Source: Calothrix anomala FACHB-343
GTDB taxonomy: Bacteria; Cyanobacteriota; Cyanobacteriia; Cyanobacteriales; Nostocaceae
DNA length: 58,571 nt
Assembly (NCBI RefSeq): GCF_014696435.1
Contig: NZ_JACJQG010000064.1
Coordinates: forward strand, 1-58,571
Reading direction: 5' to 3'
The position numbers were made by a program, and so were the translations under genes. A model generated the notes under the pieces. It was not told where the DNA came from. It ran no database searches and saw nothing but the letters and a program-made list of their open reading frames with translations. Shown piece after piece: positions 20,047 through 30,075 of the stretch. The first letter of the stretch is position 1. Every line of letters begins with the position of its first letter.

Positions 20047-20655
20047 ATGATGCCACGTAAATTTGGTGAAATTGCTTTCACAACAGAAGTAAAAGCAGCC
20101 CAGGAACAGCGAGGTTCACGACAGACCTACGATCGCTATATCGCCAATGGCCCTGCTAATGATACCGTCACTCCCAAGATTGCAGAATTTATTGCTCAAC
20201 TGGAAGGATTTTATCTGGGAACAGTCAATTCCAATGGCTACCCCTACATCCAATTTCGGGGAGGGCCACCCGGTTTCCTCAAGGTGCTAGATGAAAAGAC
20301 ACTGGGTTTTGCTGACTTTTCGGGTAATGTGCAGTACATTACCGTCGGCAATCTATCTGGTAATGACAAAGCGTTTCTGTTCTTAATGGATTATCGCCAT
20401 CGCCGACGGATCAAGATTTGGGGTAGAGCCGAATACGTTGAAGGCGAATCAACTTTATTAGAGCAAGTGCGAGTTCCCGATTATCCGGCACAGGTGGAAC
20501 GGGCTATTTTATTTCATGTCGAAGCAACCAGTGAGAACTGTCCTCAACACATTCCCATCCGCTATTCCGAAACAGAAGTTGCAGCCATGATAGCTCCTTT
20601 ACAAAATCGGATTGCCGAATTGGAACAGCAGTTACAGCAGTTTTCACCTATTTGA
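20047..20655 (+). CDS. Pyridoxamine-5'-phosphate-oxidase-like flavin protein
   Basis: Predicted 202-residue FMN split-barrel protein. Landmarks: FYLGTVNSNGYPYIQFRGGPPGFLK (split as FYLGTVNSNG and PYIQFRGGPPGF), the LGFADFSGNVQYI strand and DYRHRRRIKIWGRAEYV. The C-terminus is a short coiled coil (NRIAELEQQLQQF). Such proteins bind FMN or F420/haem and reduce small molecules; pairing with a GST suggests detoxification. Two ATGs start the frame (20047, 20050). Confidence 0.85.
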   Translation: MMPRKFGEIAFTTEVKAAQEQRGSRQTYDRYIANGPANDTVTPKIAEFIAQLEGFYLGTVNSNGYPYIQFRGGPPGFLKVLDEKTLGFADFSGNVQYITVGNLSGNDKAFLFLMDYRHRRRIKIWGRAEYVEGESTLLEQVRVPDYPAQVERAILFHVEATSENCPQHIPIRYSETEVAAMIAPLQNRIAELEQQLQQFSPI

Positions 20656-20667
20656 ACCACATCTATC

Positions 20668-20970
20668 GTAGGGGCACGGCACAGAAAATCTTTTGATACA
20701 TACAATAATTTTACTGATGCCGTGCCCCTACAGCGTGGTCTATTTACAGGAAGATGCTGTAAGCATAGAGGCTGCCAGGACTCAAAAGCCATCAGGATAG
20801 CCTCTCATCTAGGTAGGCTGTGTTATGGATAGCCCCAGGCTTCCAGCCTGCGGTCGGTATGGCTGGTACAGGCGAAAACTGTTTATATCTTCCCTAACTT
20901 GCAGCTAAGGCATCAAGTAAAAATAAGTAGTGCGAGCATCTTGCTCGCGCGGGCAAGATGCCCACACTAC
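20668..20970. repeat. Two palindromic elements between PNPOx and leuD
   Basis: 20668-20731 is a 64-base element with 14 bp perfect inverted ends (GTAGGGGCACGGCA). 20927-20970 is a second palindrome (GTAGTG...CACTAC enclosing CATCTTGC/GCAAGATG) 26 bases past the leuD stop, which may terminate leuCD. Nothing else is seen in 20656-20995. Confidence 0.7.
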
Positions 20971-20995
20971 AAATATTAAATTGTTCAACTTATTT

Positions 20996-21604
20996 TTACA
21001 CGACTCCTAAATTACCCCATGCTACATAAGGTAACTTCGCCGCAGTCGCCCGAACTTGATCGGCGTTCGCTACCAACTGTCCGCAAGCGTCCCAAGTTCC
21101 CGCAGTAAAGGTAGTTCGCGTACCTTCATTGATAGATACTGAAGTCGTGTAATCGCCAATTTGCACTTGTAAAGTTTCCAAATTGATGGTGACAGCAGCT
21201 TGAGGATGAGCGGTGACTAATTCCTGTAACTTTTTGACAGTCGCACTATCAGCAGTTACACAAGGAATACCCATCGCCACGCAGTTACCGAAAAAGATTT
21301 CCGCGAAGCTTTCACCAACTAAAGCTTTAATTCCCCATTTTGCTAATGCTTGGGGTGCGTGTTCCCGTGAGGAACCACAGCCAAAGTTGCGGTTAACGAT
21401 TAAAATACTCGCGCCTTGGTATTGTGGCTGATCGAAAGGATGCTCGCCTTTAAGTGCTGTGCGATCGTCAATAAATGCGCCTTCGCCTAACCCATCAAAG
21501 GTAATGGCTTTTAAATAACGCGCTGGAATAATGCGATCGGTATCGATATCATCGCCTATCAAAGGTACGCCGCGACCCGCGACTGTTTTAACTTCACTGA
21601 CCAT
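20996..21604 (-). CDS. leuD: 3-isopropylmalate dehydratase small subunit
   Basis: Predicted 202-residue swivel-domain subunit of isopropylmalate isomerase, leucine biosynthesis. Landmarks: [16 protein letters not shown] at the N-terminus, [17 protein letters not shown] in the centre, and [16 protein letters not shown]. Normal length. It follows leuC on the same strand with about 108 bases between, the expected order for the heterodimer. Confidence 0.97.
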   Translation of the reverse strand: MVSEVKTVAGRGVPLIGDDIDTDRIIPARYLKAITFDGLGEGAFIDDRTALKGEHPFDQPQYQGASILIVNRNFGCGSSREHAPQALAKWGIKALVGESFAEIFFGNCVAMGIPCVTADSATVKKLQELVTAHPQAAVTINLETLQVQIGDYTTSVSINEGTRTTFTAGTWDACGQLVANADQVRATAAKLPYVAWGNLGVV

Positions 21605-21712
21605 AAATCTTACCTATTACTTCAAAGGATATCCGAACCGCAGATCAAGACATTCCCAATGACAACATTTCATTACCATGTATAAAAATGGACATTGGGA
21701 AACAGTCAACCG

Positions 21713-23128
21713 TCAACCGTCAACCGTCAACAAATCCCGCACATCTGCGACTTCGCCTTTAATCGCCGCAGTCGCCACCATCGCCGGACTCATCAGCAAT
21801 GTGCGCCCGGAAGCTGAACCTTGTCTTCCTTTAAAGTTGCGGTTGGAGGAGGAAGCGCTAATTTGTCTTCCCTGTAGTTTGTCTGGGTTCATGGCTAAAC
21901 ACATAGAACATCCTGGTTCGCGCCATTCAAACCCGGCTGCTTGAAAAATTTTGTCTAATCCTTCGGCTTCGGCTTCTTTTTTAACTCTTTCGGAACCTGG
22001 AACCACAAAAGCTTTGACTCCCTCAGCTACATGGCGACCTTGGGCAATTTTCGCCGCTTCCCGTAAATCGCTAATTCTCCCGTTGGTGCAGCTACCAATA
22101 AAGCAGACATCAATTTTTGTGCCTTTGATTGGTTGACCGGGGAATAAATCCATGTAACTGTAAGCTTCTTCAGCAACAAAGCGGTCTTCTTCTGGGAGTT
22201 CGTCGGGTTTGGGTATGAACTGGTTAACACCGATACCTTGACCGGGGGTAATTCCCCAGGTAACTGTCGGGGGAATTTCCGCAGCGTCAAACACGACAAC
22301 ATCGTCGTATTCAGCATCAGCATCACTCTTGATAGATTCCCACCAAGCCACAGCTTGATCCCAATCTGCACCTTTAGGTGCGAAGTCTCTACCTTTGAGG
22401 TAATCATAAGTAATTTGATCGGGGTTGACGTAGCCACAACGCGCACCGCCTTCGATCGCCATATTGCAGACAGTCATCCTCTCTTCCATGTTCATCTGCT
22501 CAAAGGTGGTACCTGCGTATTCGTAGGCGTAACCTACACCACCTTTGACACCCAAGGTGCGGATGATATGCAAAATCACATCTTTAGCGTAGACACCAGG
22601 GTTGAGAGTACCGTTAACTTCGATTTTGCGGACTTTTAATTTAGATAAAGCTAGGGTTTGGGAAGCGAGAACATCACGTACTTGACTAGTACCAATACCA
22701 AATGCGATCGCTCCAAAAGCACCATGACTAGAAGTATGACTATCACCACAAGCGATCGTCATTCCCGGCTGTGTCAGCCCTTGTTCTGGCGCGATAACGT
22801 GAACAATACCTTGACTGCCAGAACCAATATTATAAAAAGTTATGCCATTTTCCTTACAGTTCTGCTCTAGCGCCTGAATCATTTCCTCTGCCATAGTATC
22901 GACAAAAGGACGCGCTTGATTATCTGTAGGTACAATGTGATCTACCGTGGCGATCGTGCGCTGGGGAAACAGTACTTTCAAACCCCGTTCCCGTAGCATA
23001 GCAAAGGCCTGGGGACTGGTGACTTCATGGATAAGGTGAAGTCCGATGAATAGCTGCGTTAGCCCTGATGGAAGCGTGCCGACGGTATGTAAGCCCCAAA
23101 CTTTATCGAACAATGTGCCTTTGCTCAT
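21713..23128 (-). CDS. leuC: 3-isopropylmalate dehydratase large subunit
   Basis: Predicted 471-residue aconitase-family subunit carrying the [4Fe-4S] cluster; interconverts 2- and 3-isopropylmalate. Cluster cysteines are in [10 protein letters not shown] and in [11 protein letters not shown]. Substrate motifs: [13 protein letters not shown] and [15 protein letters not shown] at the N-terminus. Full length. Forms an operon with leuD. Confidence 0.97.
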   Translation of the reverse strand: MSKGTLFDKVWGLHTVGTLPSGLTQLFIGLHLIHEVTSPQAFAMLRERGLKVLFPQRTIATVDHIVPTDNQARPFVDTMAEEMIQALEQNCKENGITFYNIGSGSQGIVHVIAPEQGLTQPGMTIACGDSHTSSHGAFGAIAFGIGTSQVRDVLASQTLALSKLKVRKIEVNGTLNPGVYAKDVILHIIRTLGVKGGVGYAYEYAGTTFEQMNMEERMTVCNMAIEGGARCGYVNPDQITYDYLKGRDFAPKGADWDQAVAWWESIKSDADAEYDDVVVFDAAEIPPTVTWGITPGQGIGVNQFIPKPDELPEEDRFVAEEAYSYMDLFPGQPIKGTKIDVCFIGSCTNGRISDLREAAKIAQGRHVAEGVKAFVVPGSERVKKEAEAEGLDKIFQAAGFEWREPGCSMCLAMNPDKLQGRQISASSSNRNFKGRQGSASGRTLLMSPAMVATAAIKGEVADVRDLLTVDG

Positions 23129-23197
23129 ACATCTATCGTTGTTGAACGAGTGAGAGTTTTTATAGTATCAAAAAAGCTATGTCTTTGGGCATGGCGC

Positions 23198-23398
23198 ATT
23201 GGGTATGGGGCATTGGGCATTGAAACAATTTTGGATTTTGGATTTTAAATTTTAGATTGGAATCCAAAAGACGCTCGCGGACTCGCTCTAAGCGAAGCTA
23301 TGCTGAAGGCTTTACGCTGCGCTATCACAAATCTAAAATTCCTTGTCCTCCTTGTCCTCCTTGTCCTCCTTGTCTTCCTTGTCCCCCTTCTGCCATCT
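23198..23398. repeat. Short tandem repeats and palindromic debris
   Basis: GGGCATT heptamers (23198-23222), a TTTTGGATTTT run (23229-23265), and CCTTGTCCT nonamers repeated about six times (23341-23388). No gene or promoter evident in 23129-23409. Confidence 0.75.
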
Positions 23399-23409
23399 GC
23401 CTTTTCCTC

Positions 23410-24225
23410 TCAACTACTTAAACGCTTAATAACTTGCGATAAATGTTCAATAAACTCTTCATCAGTCCAGTAACCGTCATGGCTTTGCGGATTCCACGAT
23501 TGCCAAAGATTTCCGGAATCAATCTCTATATCTTTATCGACTACTAAATCATAAGAAGGTGATAAAGGTTTTAAAGGCCAGCCTAAAACATCATCTTTAT
23601 CGTAATAATTAAACCATTTAAAATCAGGATTTGGTTTAGAAATTGCTACAATATCTGCAAACCCTGCCACAAATAACGGGATATTACAGCCAGTCGTAAA
23701 TAAATAGCGGAGATATTTCAACTTTAAAAAATCTTCTTGCTCTGGAGGAAATACAGGATAATCGGGGCTACCTTGTTGCCAAATGCCTTTATTTTTATGA
23801 CTATCCCAAAGATAATTAGAAATAACTTGGCAACCTAAAGAATGAGCCAAAATAATGATAGGTACATCATTTGTAGAGAATTGATTTCTGGCAATTTTTA
23901 AAGAATAAATAATCGATTTTTGAATCTTTTTGTATACGCTACCATCATCTGTAGCTCGATGTTCTAAGGCTGATGCATCGCTAAAGCCAAACAACATAAA
24001 TTTGCGCAAATCTTGCCAAGACAGAGGCGCACGTTGACGCATCTTTTCCCAAACGTTATATTGGTACTCTTGCAAATCAGAATGATAGTAAATTGGTTCT
24101 AAATGAACTGTAGACCAAATATCTTTGCCTAAAGCTTTTTCTAGAGATTGTTTGAGAATATGGTAATAGTCTTTCTCCGTTTCTCCCATGCCATGTATGG
24201 TGAGAAATGCTAATTTTTTAGCCAT
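23410..24225 (-). CDS. Alpha/beta-hydrolase-like protein
   Basis: Predicted 271-residue soluble protein. LAFLTIHGMGE at the start gives the oxyanion HG, and IIILAHSLGCQVISNYLW gives a nucleophile elbow of the AHSLG type, so Ser in the middle is the likely nucleophile. The catalytic Asp and His may be in the D-rich segment after 225 and in SHDGYW near the end. Lipase or esterase function is probable; substrate unknown. It is alone, leftward. Confidence 0.7.
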   Translation of the reverse strand: MAKKLAFLTIHGMGETEKDYYHILKQSLEKALGKDIWSTVHLEPIYYHSDLQEYQYNVWEKMRQRAPLSWQDLRKFMLFGFSDASALEHRATDDGSVYKKIQKSIIYSLKIARNQFSTNDVPIIILAHSLGCQVISNYLWDSHKNKGIWQQGSPDYPVFPPEQEDFLKLKYLRYLFTTGCNIPLFVAGFADIVAISKPNPDFKWFNYYDKDDVLGWPLKPLSPSYDLVVDKDIEIDSGNLWQSWNPQSHDGYWTDEEFIEHLSQVIKRLSS

Positions 24226-24491
24226 AGGGGAATTTTGGCAGCGTGTGAGTTTGGTTAGTTTATCAGGAGTTTAGGTAATAGAGGATGTGGGGTGATGGGT
24301 CGATTAGCATTAATTTTATTGTTAACTTAACTGAAGCGACAGTAATGACTGTTGGAAATGCACCGCCAACTGCGCCAAGTATGCCAATGTAGGATAAAAG
24401 TATGGGTAAGTTGGTGATGCATACTCTAGAGAAAGTATTGGAGATTTTATTTCCGTAAAATAAAAATCAAGAAGTAGCAGAAATTGGGATT

Positions 24492-24617
24492 ATGATGCAA
24501 TCCACAGCAAAACAAACTGCACGTGGAAGGCGAATTTTTTCAGAACGGACTTTATCGCCAGAGGAACTTGCTAGGCGTAAAGCTGAAGATGAAGCTTTTT
24601 ATGAGCGTATGTTTTAA
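24492..24617 (+). CDS. Possible 41-residue basic protein
   Basis: A short frame (MMQSTAKQTARGRRIFSERT then LSPEELARRKAEDEAFYERMF) with two ATGs and a coherent helical, charged C-terminus like a small antitoxin or truncated regulator. No clear ribosome site. Sequence after it, to 24823, is cyanobacterial dispersed repeat (GTTGGGTT.../...AACCCAAC palindrome about 24695-24795). Confidence 0.3.
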   Translation: MMQSTAKQTARGRRIFSERTLSPEELARRKAEDEAFYERMF

Positions 24618-24823
24618 CGAACCGCATACTCCAAAGGAGAACCCGCAGGGTAGGCGCAAAGAAGGCGAAGGTAAGAGGATTAAAGGGGTAAGTCGCGTAG
24701 GTTGGGTTGAGGAACGTAGACGCGGAGCGGCTTCCCGCAGGGTAACCCAACATTTTCGGCGATTTGTTGGGTTTACACACGGTAAGCCCAACCTACATTT
24801 ATCCTTAACTGAAGCGTATTGGA

Positions 24824-26296
24824 TTAAAGGGGTAAGTCGCGTAGGTAGTAAAAGCGATCGCGTCTTGAATCTTCTCCTTTAACTCGTCCTAAATAGCCTG
24901 TTAAGGGCGATGATAATTCAATCAGAATTTCGTGCATTTCTTGTGGTTTTAATGGCTGTGGTGGATTTGAGCCAAAATACGCGCCATGTAAACTATCGAC
25001 ACCAGCAGATTCTATACCTGAGTTTTGCAAATAATTTTTGACAAGCTGGATGATGTGCGATCGCAATTTAATTTCTTTGGAAACTTTTTCAATATATTTT
25101 TCAACTTCGTCATCACATTTACCAGCTTTAAGATATTCTCTTAACTTAAATAAGTCTATTGAATTTCGATAATTACTTTGTAATTTGACTAGTTTCTCTA
25201 ATGTTTCTGGATTAATAATAGCCATATCTTGTACTTTTGCTGCATCTTGAAGTTGAGTAGTAGGTTCACCTGGGCCAATAATTAATTTAGTTGCTTGCTT
25301 GAATAATTCTTGACTTTTCAGACGTAGTGTTCCCAAATTTAGTAATTGCACAGCAGTATCATTGGGAATTCTTTTACCAGCTTTGCATTCTCCAACAAGT
25401 GGATATGGTTGTGAACAAAATACATCTACACCACCAGCACCGCCTCTATGGAAATAATCAACTGTAAAGCCTAAAAATTCAAGGCTCTGGCGAACTATAT
25501 TTTCAAATTCTGTGCCAGCTTGATAATTACTTTTACTCTCGTCTTTTTCTTGGCTTCGATTACCCAATGCTGCAATATCATTTATCCAAGCTAAATCAGG
25601 ATCGGATTGCTTAATTAATTTATTACTACTCCAACCTAAAAATACTTTGATATCATTATCTAATTCTTTAGCAGTTGGATTATTCATACTAAATAAGGCT
25701 AATGAACTCTCCAATTCTTCCAATTCTGGATACAGAGGTGGTTCTAAATTTTCTAACTGGCGTTTGCGTTGAGCGAAAGTGCGATCGCTTAATATAGGAT
25801 TTGCCTCAGAACCACTCACAGCAGCAGGTACACTCATAAGTTTTCCTAGTTTTTCTTGAACTAGGTTATTAACTGATACTTCTTGCGCATCGGGTAATTG
25901 ATAAACACGCAAGTAAGTTAAGAAAATATATTCCTGTTGTCGGAGAATCTCTTTTAGTCTTTCAGGTGTCCATATTGTTAACTGAGACAAAATATCTAAT
26001 GGCTTACTTCCATCTAAAATTTGGCACAGTTCACATTTAGCCCAAGCTATAATTACAACTTTTTGGGAATTATCTGGATTGAGATTAGCAGTTTTAGCTA
26101 TGGGTAATACACCTGAGTGGTAGTATTGCTCAAGTGATAATGAAGTATGTAAAAAATTGGCTGGGTAAAGAGCAAATCTTTGCCCAGGACGGATAAACAT
26201 TTTGGGCATTGCGGCAATTGTCTGCCCCTGTATTAATGCTTCAATATCAGGGACGGGTAGACACAATGCTGTTGGTAGTGCAAACAGCTGATTCAT
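24824..26296 (-). CDS. DUF1802-like protein with restriction-endonuclease-type domain
   Basis: Predicted 490-residue protein, last gene of a three-gene leftward operon. Residues about 1-170 resemble DUF1802 (FIRPGQRFALYP, then an AWAKCELCQIL strand). Residues about 265-360 hold a PD-(D/E)XK nuclease core: GTEFENIVRQSLEFLGF, then GGAGGVDVFC (D) and LVGECKAGK (E-x-K). The C-terminus is helical. The nuclease signature with an ATPase and a winged-helix neighbour suggests a DNA-targeting defence or repair effector. Ten bases follow the ATPase gene. Confidence 0.7.
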   Translation of the reverse strand: MNQLFALPTALCLPVPDIEALIQGQTIAAMPKMFIRPGQRFALYPANFLHTSLSLEQYYHSGVLPIAKTANLNPDNSQKVVIIAWAKCELCQILDGSKPLDILSQLTIWTPERLKEILRQQEYIFLTYLRVYQLPDAQEVSVNNLVQEKLGKLMSVPAAVSGSEANPILSDRTFAQRKRQLENLEPPLYPELEELESSLALFSMNNPTAKELDNDIKVFLGWSSNKLIKQSDPDLAWINDIAALGNRSQEKDESKSNYQAGTEFENIVRQSLEFLGFTVDYFHRGGAGGVDVFCSQPYPLVGECKAGKRIPNDTAVQLLNLGTLRLKSQELFKQATKLIIGPGEPTTQLQDAAKVQDMAIINPETLEKLVKLQSNYRNSIDLFKLREYLKAGKCDDEVEKYIEKVSKEIKLRSHIIQLVKNYLQNSGIESAGVDSLHGAYFGSNPPQPLKPQEMHEILIELSSPLTGYLGRVKGEDSRRDRFYYLRDLPL

Positions 26297-26306
26297 TATT
26301 ATTTAT

Positions 26307-28163
26307 CTATAGTGCTAGTTCGACATTATCGGCAGTAGCAACGCTTTGAGGAATACTAAGAGGTAAACCATCATCAGTTAAATTAGTAGGTTCCTGTCCA
26401 GATGGATCGCTGAGTATTTCTCGAATTAAAGGGTTATTTTTCGCCAAATGTTTTTGTTCAATAAATTCAAATATTTGTTCTTCTGTCAGATTATTCTTTT
26501 GACGCTGATTGTAAACAAATAATATCGCCAATAAAGGTTTAATATCTTGGCTTTGTAAGCTTACCCATTCTCCACCTTGTTCTTGCAAAAGTTTTCTCAA
26601 ATGATTTCTAGCTAATACTGCATTGGTACTAATTGTTTTTGAACGCACTAAACAACCGCGAGTTATGTTAAACCTTTTGTAATCAATTAATCTTCCTAAA
26701 GCAGCACTGATAACATGACGGTCTTGCTGAACTACATCTAGTCCAATTCTCACTGTTCCGTTATTCCCAATAATTTTAAAATCCATAAAGCCATTATTTG
26801 CTGCACTAGGCTCGATTTCTGCAATAGATTCAATCTTAATTCCCTCTAACGTTTCACCTATTAAGCTTTTGAAAGCAAGCCTGAGAGCATCAGCAATTTC
26901 CACTTCTTTGTGTATTAATGAAGTCATAGAAGCTTCTACATTTGCTAATTCCTTATCAAAATATTCTTGAACTGGCGAAATTTTTTGAGAATCGCCAATA
27001 GGTACAAAATTTTCTGCACACCAATTTAAAACTACTCTACTGCTAGGTTTTCCTCTACCCATACTTCTAAGTTTTGTTTCATCAAATGGGTAAAGACTAT
27101 GAGGAGGATTTATTTGATGTTGTTGATAAAAATTTTGTAACCATTTTTGAGTAAGAGAAATAATGTCATCTGCATTGAGATATTTTAAATCTATTGGTTG
27201 TCTATTGGCTTGTTCGCTGACTAATCTATCAATTGCAGCTTCAGCTTGTGGCAAAAATCTAATTTGGTCATTCCAAGTTTCTGGATACATTGTCAGTAGG
27301 AATATACCTTTATTAAGATTATTGTAAAGATCCTTAACTAAACTGCCAATAACTTGTGCTGTTGTTAAGCCATTATCTGCAACATCGGCGTTATCTAATT
27401 CATCAAAGCAAAACACAGGAATTTTATAACGACTAGTAATATTAATAATCTGACGCACATTTCGTAATGATTCAGTTTCTCTATCTTCTTTATTTAGATT
27501 TGGTAAACCCATCACTCTTGCATCTTCTGGGGTTATTTCTAAACCTGCTAGCCAGCAGTTTGCATAATTAACATGGACTGGAGAAAGTGTCCATAAAATT
27601 GCCTGAACAATGTAAGGATTTGTCAGTTCAGGTATTAATGAGTGAACGAGTTTTGCCAATTGTTCAACAAATTTATGTGAGAATTTTCTTAACCAAGTTG
27701 GATATTGAGTAATATACTTTTGTGGTGTGTAATCCCATTGCTTGACTTCGTTAATTAAAGCCGCAGCAATTTCTTGCCACTGCATCACATCTTGATTACC
27801 AAATGCTCTTAAGCTGGAGGCAACATTTTGGAGGAATTCATATTTAATTTGATTTAAGTTGTCATATTTATTCATGTAGATAAATAAACTATCACCTTCA
27901 GCCTTTATTCGATGACGAACTCGACTAATAATATGGCTTTTACCTAGCCCTTTTTCTGCTGTAATCGTGATACCTACAGTTGTACGCTGACCTTGACGAA
28001 TTTTTTCAACTGCATCAAATACTGCATTAGAAGCATGAGAATTAATTGAAGGTACATCAGGAAAACTATTACCCCATATCTGCTGCGATTTAACAATAAA
28101 ATGCCCTGCAAATGGGTTATGATTTTTAATCAATTCATCAATATCAGATGTATGGGTAATCAT
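26307..28163 (-). CDS. AAA/STAND-like P-loop ATPase of a putative defence operon
   Basis: Predicted 618-residue ATPase. Walker A is TAEKGLGKSHIISRV (about 54-62), Walker B is PVFCFDELDNADVADNG (about 250), and the sensor region follows in GIFLLTMYPETW. The layout is ORC/Cdc6-like, with a helical lid (LTQKWLQNFYQQH; MGRGKPSSRVVLNWC). The C-terminal third (RIGLDVVQQDRHVISAALGR; ITRGCLVRSKTIS) looks like a separate alpha/beta domain. Centre of a winged-helix/ATPase/nuclease operon, gaps 43 and 10 bases. The specific defence family is not identified. Confidence 0.7.
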   Translation of the reverse strand: MITHTSDIDELIKNHNPFAGHFIVKSQQIWGNSFPDVPSINSHASNAVFDAVEKIRQGQRTTVGITITAEKGLGKSHIISRVRHRIKAEGDSLFIYMNKYDNLNQIKYEFLQNVASSLRAFGNQDVMQWQEIAAALINEVKQWDYTPQKYITQYPTWLRKFSHKFVEQLAKLVHSLIPELTNPYIVQAILWTLSPVHVNYANCWLAGLEITPEDARVMGLPNLNKEDRETESLRNVRQIINITSRYKIPVFCFDELDNADVADNGLTTAQVIGSLVKDLYNNLNKGIFLLTMYPETWNDQIRFLPQAEAAIDRLVSEQANRQPIDLKYLNADDIISLTQKWLQNFYQQHQINPPHSLYPFDETKLRSMGRGKPSSRVVLNWCAENFVPIGDSQKISPVQEYFDKELANVEASMTSLIHKEVEIADALRLAFKSLIGETLEGIKIESIAEIEPSAANNGFMDFKIIGNNGTVRIGLDVVQQDRHVISAALGRLIDYKRFNITRGCLVRSKTISTNAVLARNHLRKLLQEQGGEWVSLQSQDIKPLLAILFVYNQRQKNNLTEEQIFEFIEQKHLAKNNPLIREILSDPSGQEPTNLTDDGLPLSIPQSVATADNVELAL

Positions 28164-28206
28164 TATGGTGGCAGTAAAATTAATGAGTGAAGAGTCGGAA
28201 TAAAAA

Positions 28207-28887
28207 TTAAGGTGTTAAAAGCTTGGCGTAGCAGCGTAATCCACTAAGTTCTGTAGTAATAGAATCTTCAATTTTGTCACGTGCATTATCTTCTACAGTT
28301 CCGCCTTGAAGTTGGAAAATATCATCGGCTTGCATTTCCAATAGCCAATCATTAAATTCTGTACGATTTATGCGATCGCCTATTGCTCTCCTCATCCGAT
28401 AAATTGGCACTAGATGATTAAAGTTGTATTCATAATTCAATTTGTCGTATACTGCCAACGCCACTGGCTTAAACTCTTCGTAAGATGCGATCGCATTTTT
28501 TGCACTTTTACCTTTGACTAATGCAGATGTACTATCTACTGCCACATTTATCTGATTAATCCATTTCACCAACGCATTCGCAGCCCAAGTACCAACTATT
28601 GTGCCTTCAAACTTAAAATTGCTATCTTTCAAACCCTCACCCAATACCTCTAAACCTTTGGGAGATGCTAAAGAGTATCCCTTTTTAGAAATAGCGATCG
28701 CGCCTTGTTTGTGCAATTCTTCAAAGATTCCCTGATACTCTGCTACTTTCTTACCCTTGGGTACAATCCTCTTAGCCAATAAACCTTTTGTTACCTCTTG
28801 CTGCGTTCCTCCCAAATCCCACAAAGCTAGCAGCAGACGAGTTTTTGTTTGATTCGCCGCCAAGACACTATGATTTTTCATACCCAT
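28207..28887 (-). CDS. Winged-helix-like protein, first gene of ATPase/nuclease operon
   Basis: Predicted 226-residue protein. Residues about 12-80 form a winged-helix pattern (TRLLLALWDLGGTQQEVTKG, then FEELHKQGAIAISKKGYSLA). The rest (GTWAANALVKWINQIN; YNFNHLVPIYRMRRAIGDRI) is alpha-helical. It is probably the sequence-recognition or regulatory part of the operon. The start could be the first ATG or two codons on. The upstream 28888-29346 contains no other gene. Confidence 0.6.
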   Translation of the reverse strand: MGMKNHSVLAANQTKTRLLLALWDLGGTQQEVTKGLLAKRIVPKGKKVAEYQGIFEELHKQGAIAISKKGYSLASPKGLEVLGEGLKDSNFKFEGTIVGTWAANALVKWINQINVAVDSTSALVKGKSAKNAIASYEEFKPVALAVYDKLNYEYNFNHLVPIYRMRRAIGDRINRTEFNDWLLEMQADDIFQLQGGTVEDNARDKIEDSITTELSGLRCYAKLLTP

Positions 28888-29346
28888 GAAATGTAGCCTA
28901 TTTAACGCACTTACACCATCATAGGTTTATATTTTTTACAATGCCTACTGAGAAAGCATGGAAAAGTTACCTAAACTATCAGACAAATATCAGTATTTTC
29001 AACTAAAAATAGACAGTAATCTTGTTTTGAGGCTAGATTGATTGACTTTGAATAGCTTACAGCTTGCGAGTAATTAAAAATCTATGTACTAAATAATAGC
29101 GATCGCTTTCCTCTCCCAAAAGCTACTAGGTTAAATCCCAAGATATTACTTAAGGATGAATGCGGTTTATTTCAAAGGCAAGATGGAATACTTGCAAAAG
29201 TGCATCACTATACATAGAAGTGAAACGCTTTACTTGTGCTGTTGTGAATGAACCAATATTTTTTCTACATCAGGAAAAATCTAGGGAATTCTGATTCTGT
29301 ATTTTGCAACAGCACGGCTTTAGCAAATGCAGGTAATAAAAAAACG

Positions 29347-29838
29347 ATGAACACAACATACAAAGAGCGTAAATTTATTTCGCGTCTGCTGGCTATTTGT
29401 CTGTCAGCATTGCTAATAGTACCCGTGCTGACTAGCTGCGGAGGTTCCCGAACTGCGAATGTACCACCACCAGTTGATGATACGGTTGGTAGAACAGTGA
29501 GCGATCGCAACACCGCAAACCAACCCGAAGCTAAGAAGGGGCTAGGTACAGGACAGAAAGTAGCAATTTTGGCAGGAGCAGCAGCACTTTACTACCTCTA
29601 CAACAAGCATCAGAACGCCCAACAAGAAGGGCCTCAAGGTAAATATTACCTTTCTAAAAATGGGCGTGTATACTACCGCGATGCTGAACATCGCGCACAT
29701 TGGGTAACTCCACCATCAGAAGGAATCCGCATCCCTGAATCTGAGGCGCAAAGATACCGCGACTTTCAAGGTTATAACGGGCGTTCTACAGGTAGAGATT
29801 TAACTGGTATCTCTGCAACTGAAGCTCCAGCATTTTAG
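29347..29838 (+). CDS. Lipoprotein, unknown function
   Basis: Predicted 163-residue exported lipoprotein. Signal peptide residues 1-28: positive KERKFISR, hydrophobic LLAICLSALLIVPVL, lipobox VLTSC with Cys near 29. A glycine/alanine segment (KVAILAGAAALYYLYNK) near 70-87 could be a membrane or fibre-forming region. The C-terminal part (GKYYLSKNGRVYYRDAEHRA) is YxxxxGxxYYRD-like, seen in other cyanobacterial lipoproteins. The start at 29347 is chosen because the lipoprotein signal begins there; 33 upstream codons do not fit. Confidence 0.75.
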   Translation: MNTTYKERKFISRLLAICLSALLIVPVLTSCGGSRTANVPPPVDDTVGRTVSDRNTANQPEAKKGLGTGQKVAILAGAAALYYLYNKHQNAQQEGPQGKYYLSKNGRVYYRDAEHRAHWVTPPSEGIRIPESEAQRYRDFQGYNGRSTGRDLTGISATEAPAF

Positions 29839-30075
29839 ATAATTAGGACTTACCCACCCAACACAAAAACCCCCACAAGGGTGGTCAAAAGTCAATAGTC
29901 AATAGTCAAAATTCACGTTTTTGGACTATGGACTATTGACCATTGACAAAAAGCATGAAAAATATCTGACACTGCGTAAGTCCTAACAATTCAAACCTGT
30001 GTGTAAGCAAAGCGACTTGAGAGAATAACGCCTGTCACGCAGGTGAAACTACAATATTCACAAAGGAGACAGATC

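Noticed and set aside
24552-24882. Frames across 24552-24882 on both strands
   Set aside because: They run through a dispersed GTTGGGTT palindromic repeat and part of the neighbouring gene's end.
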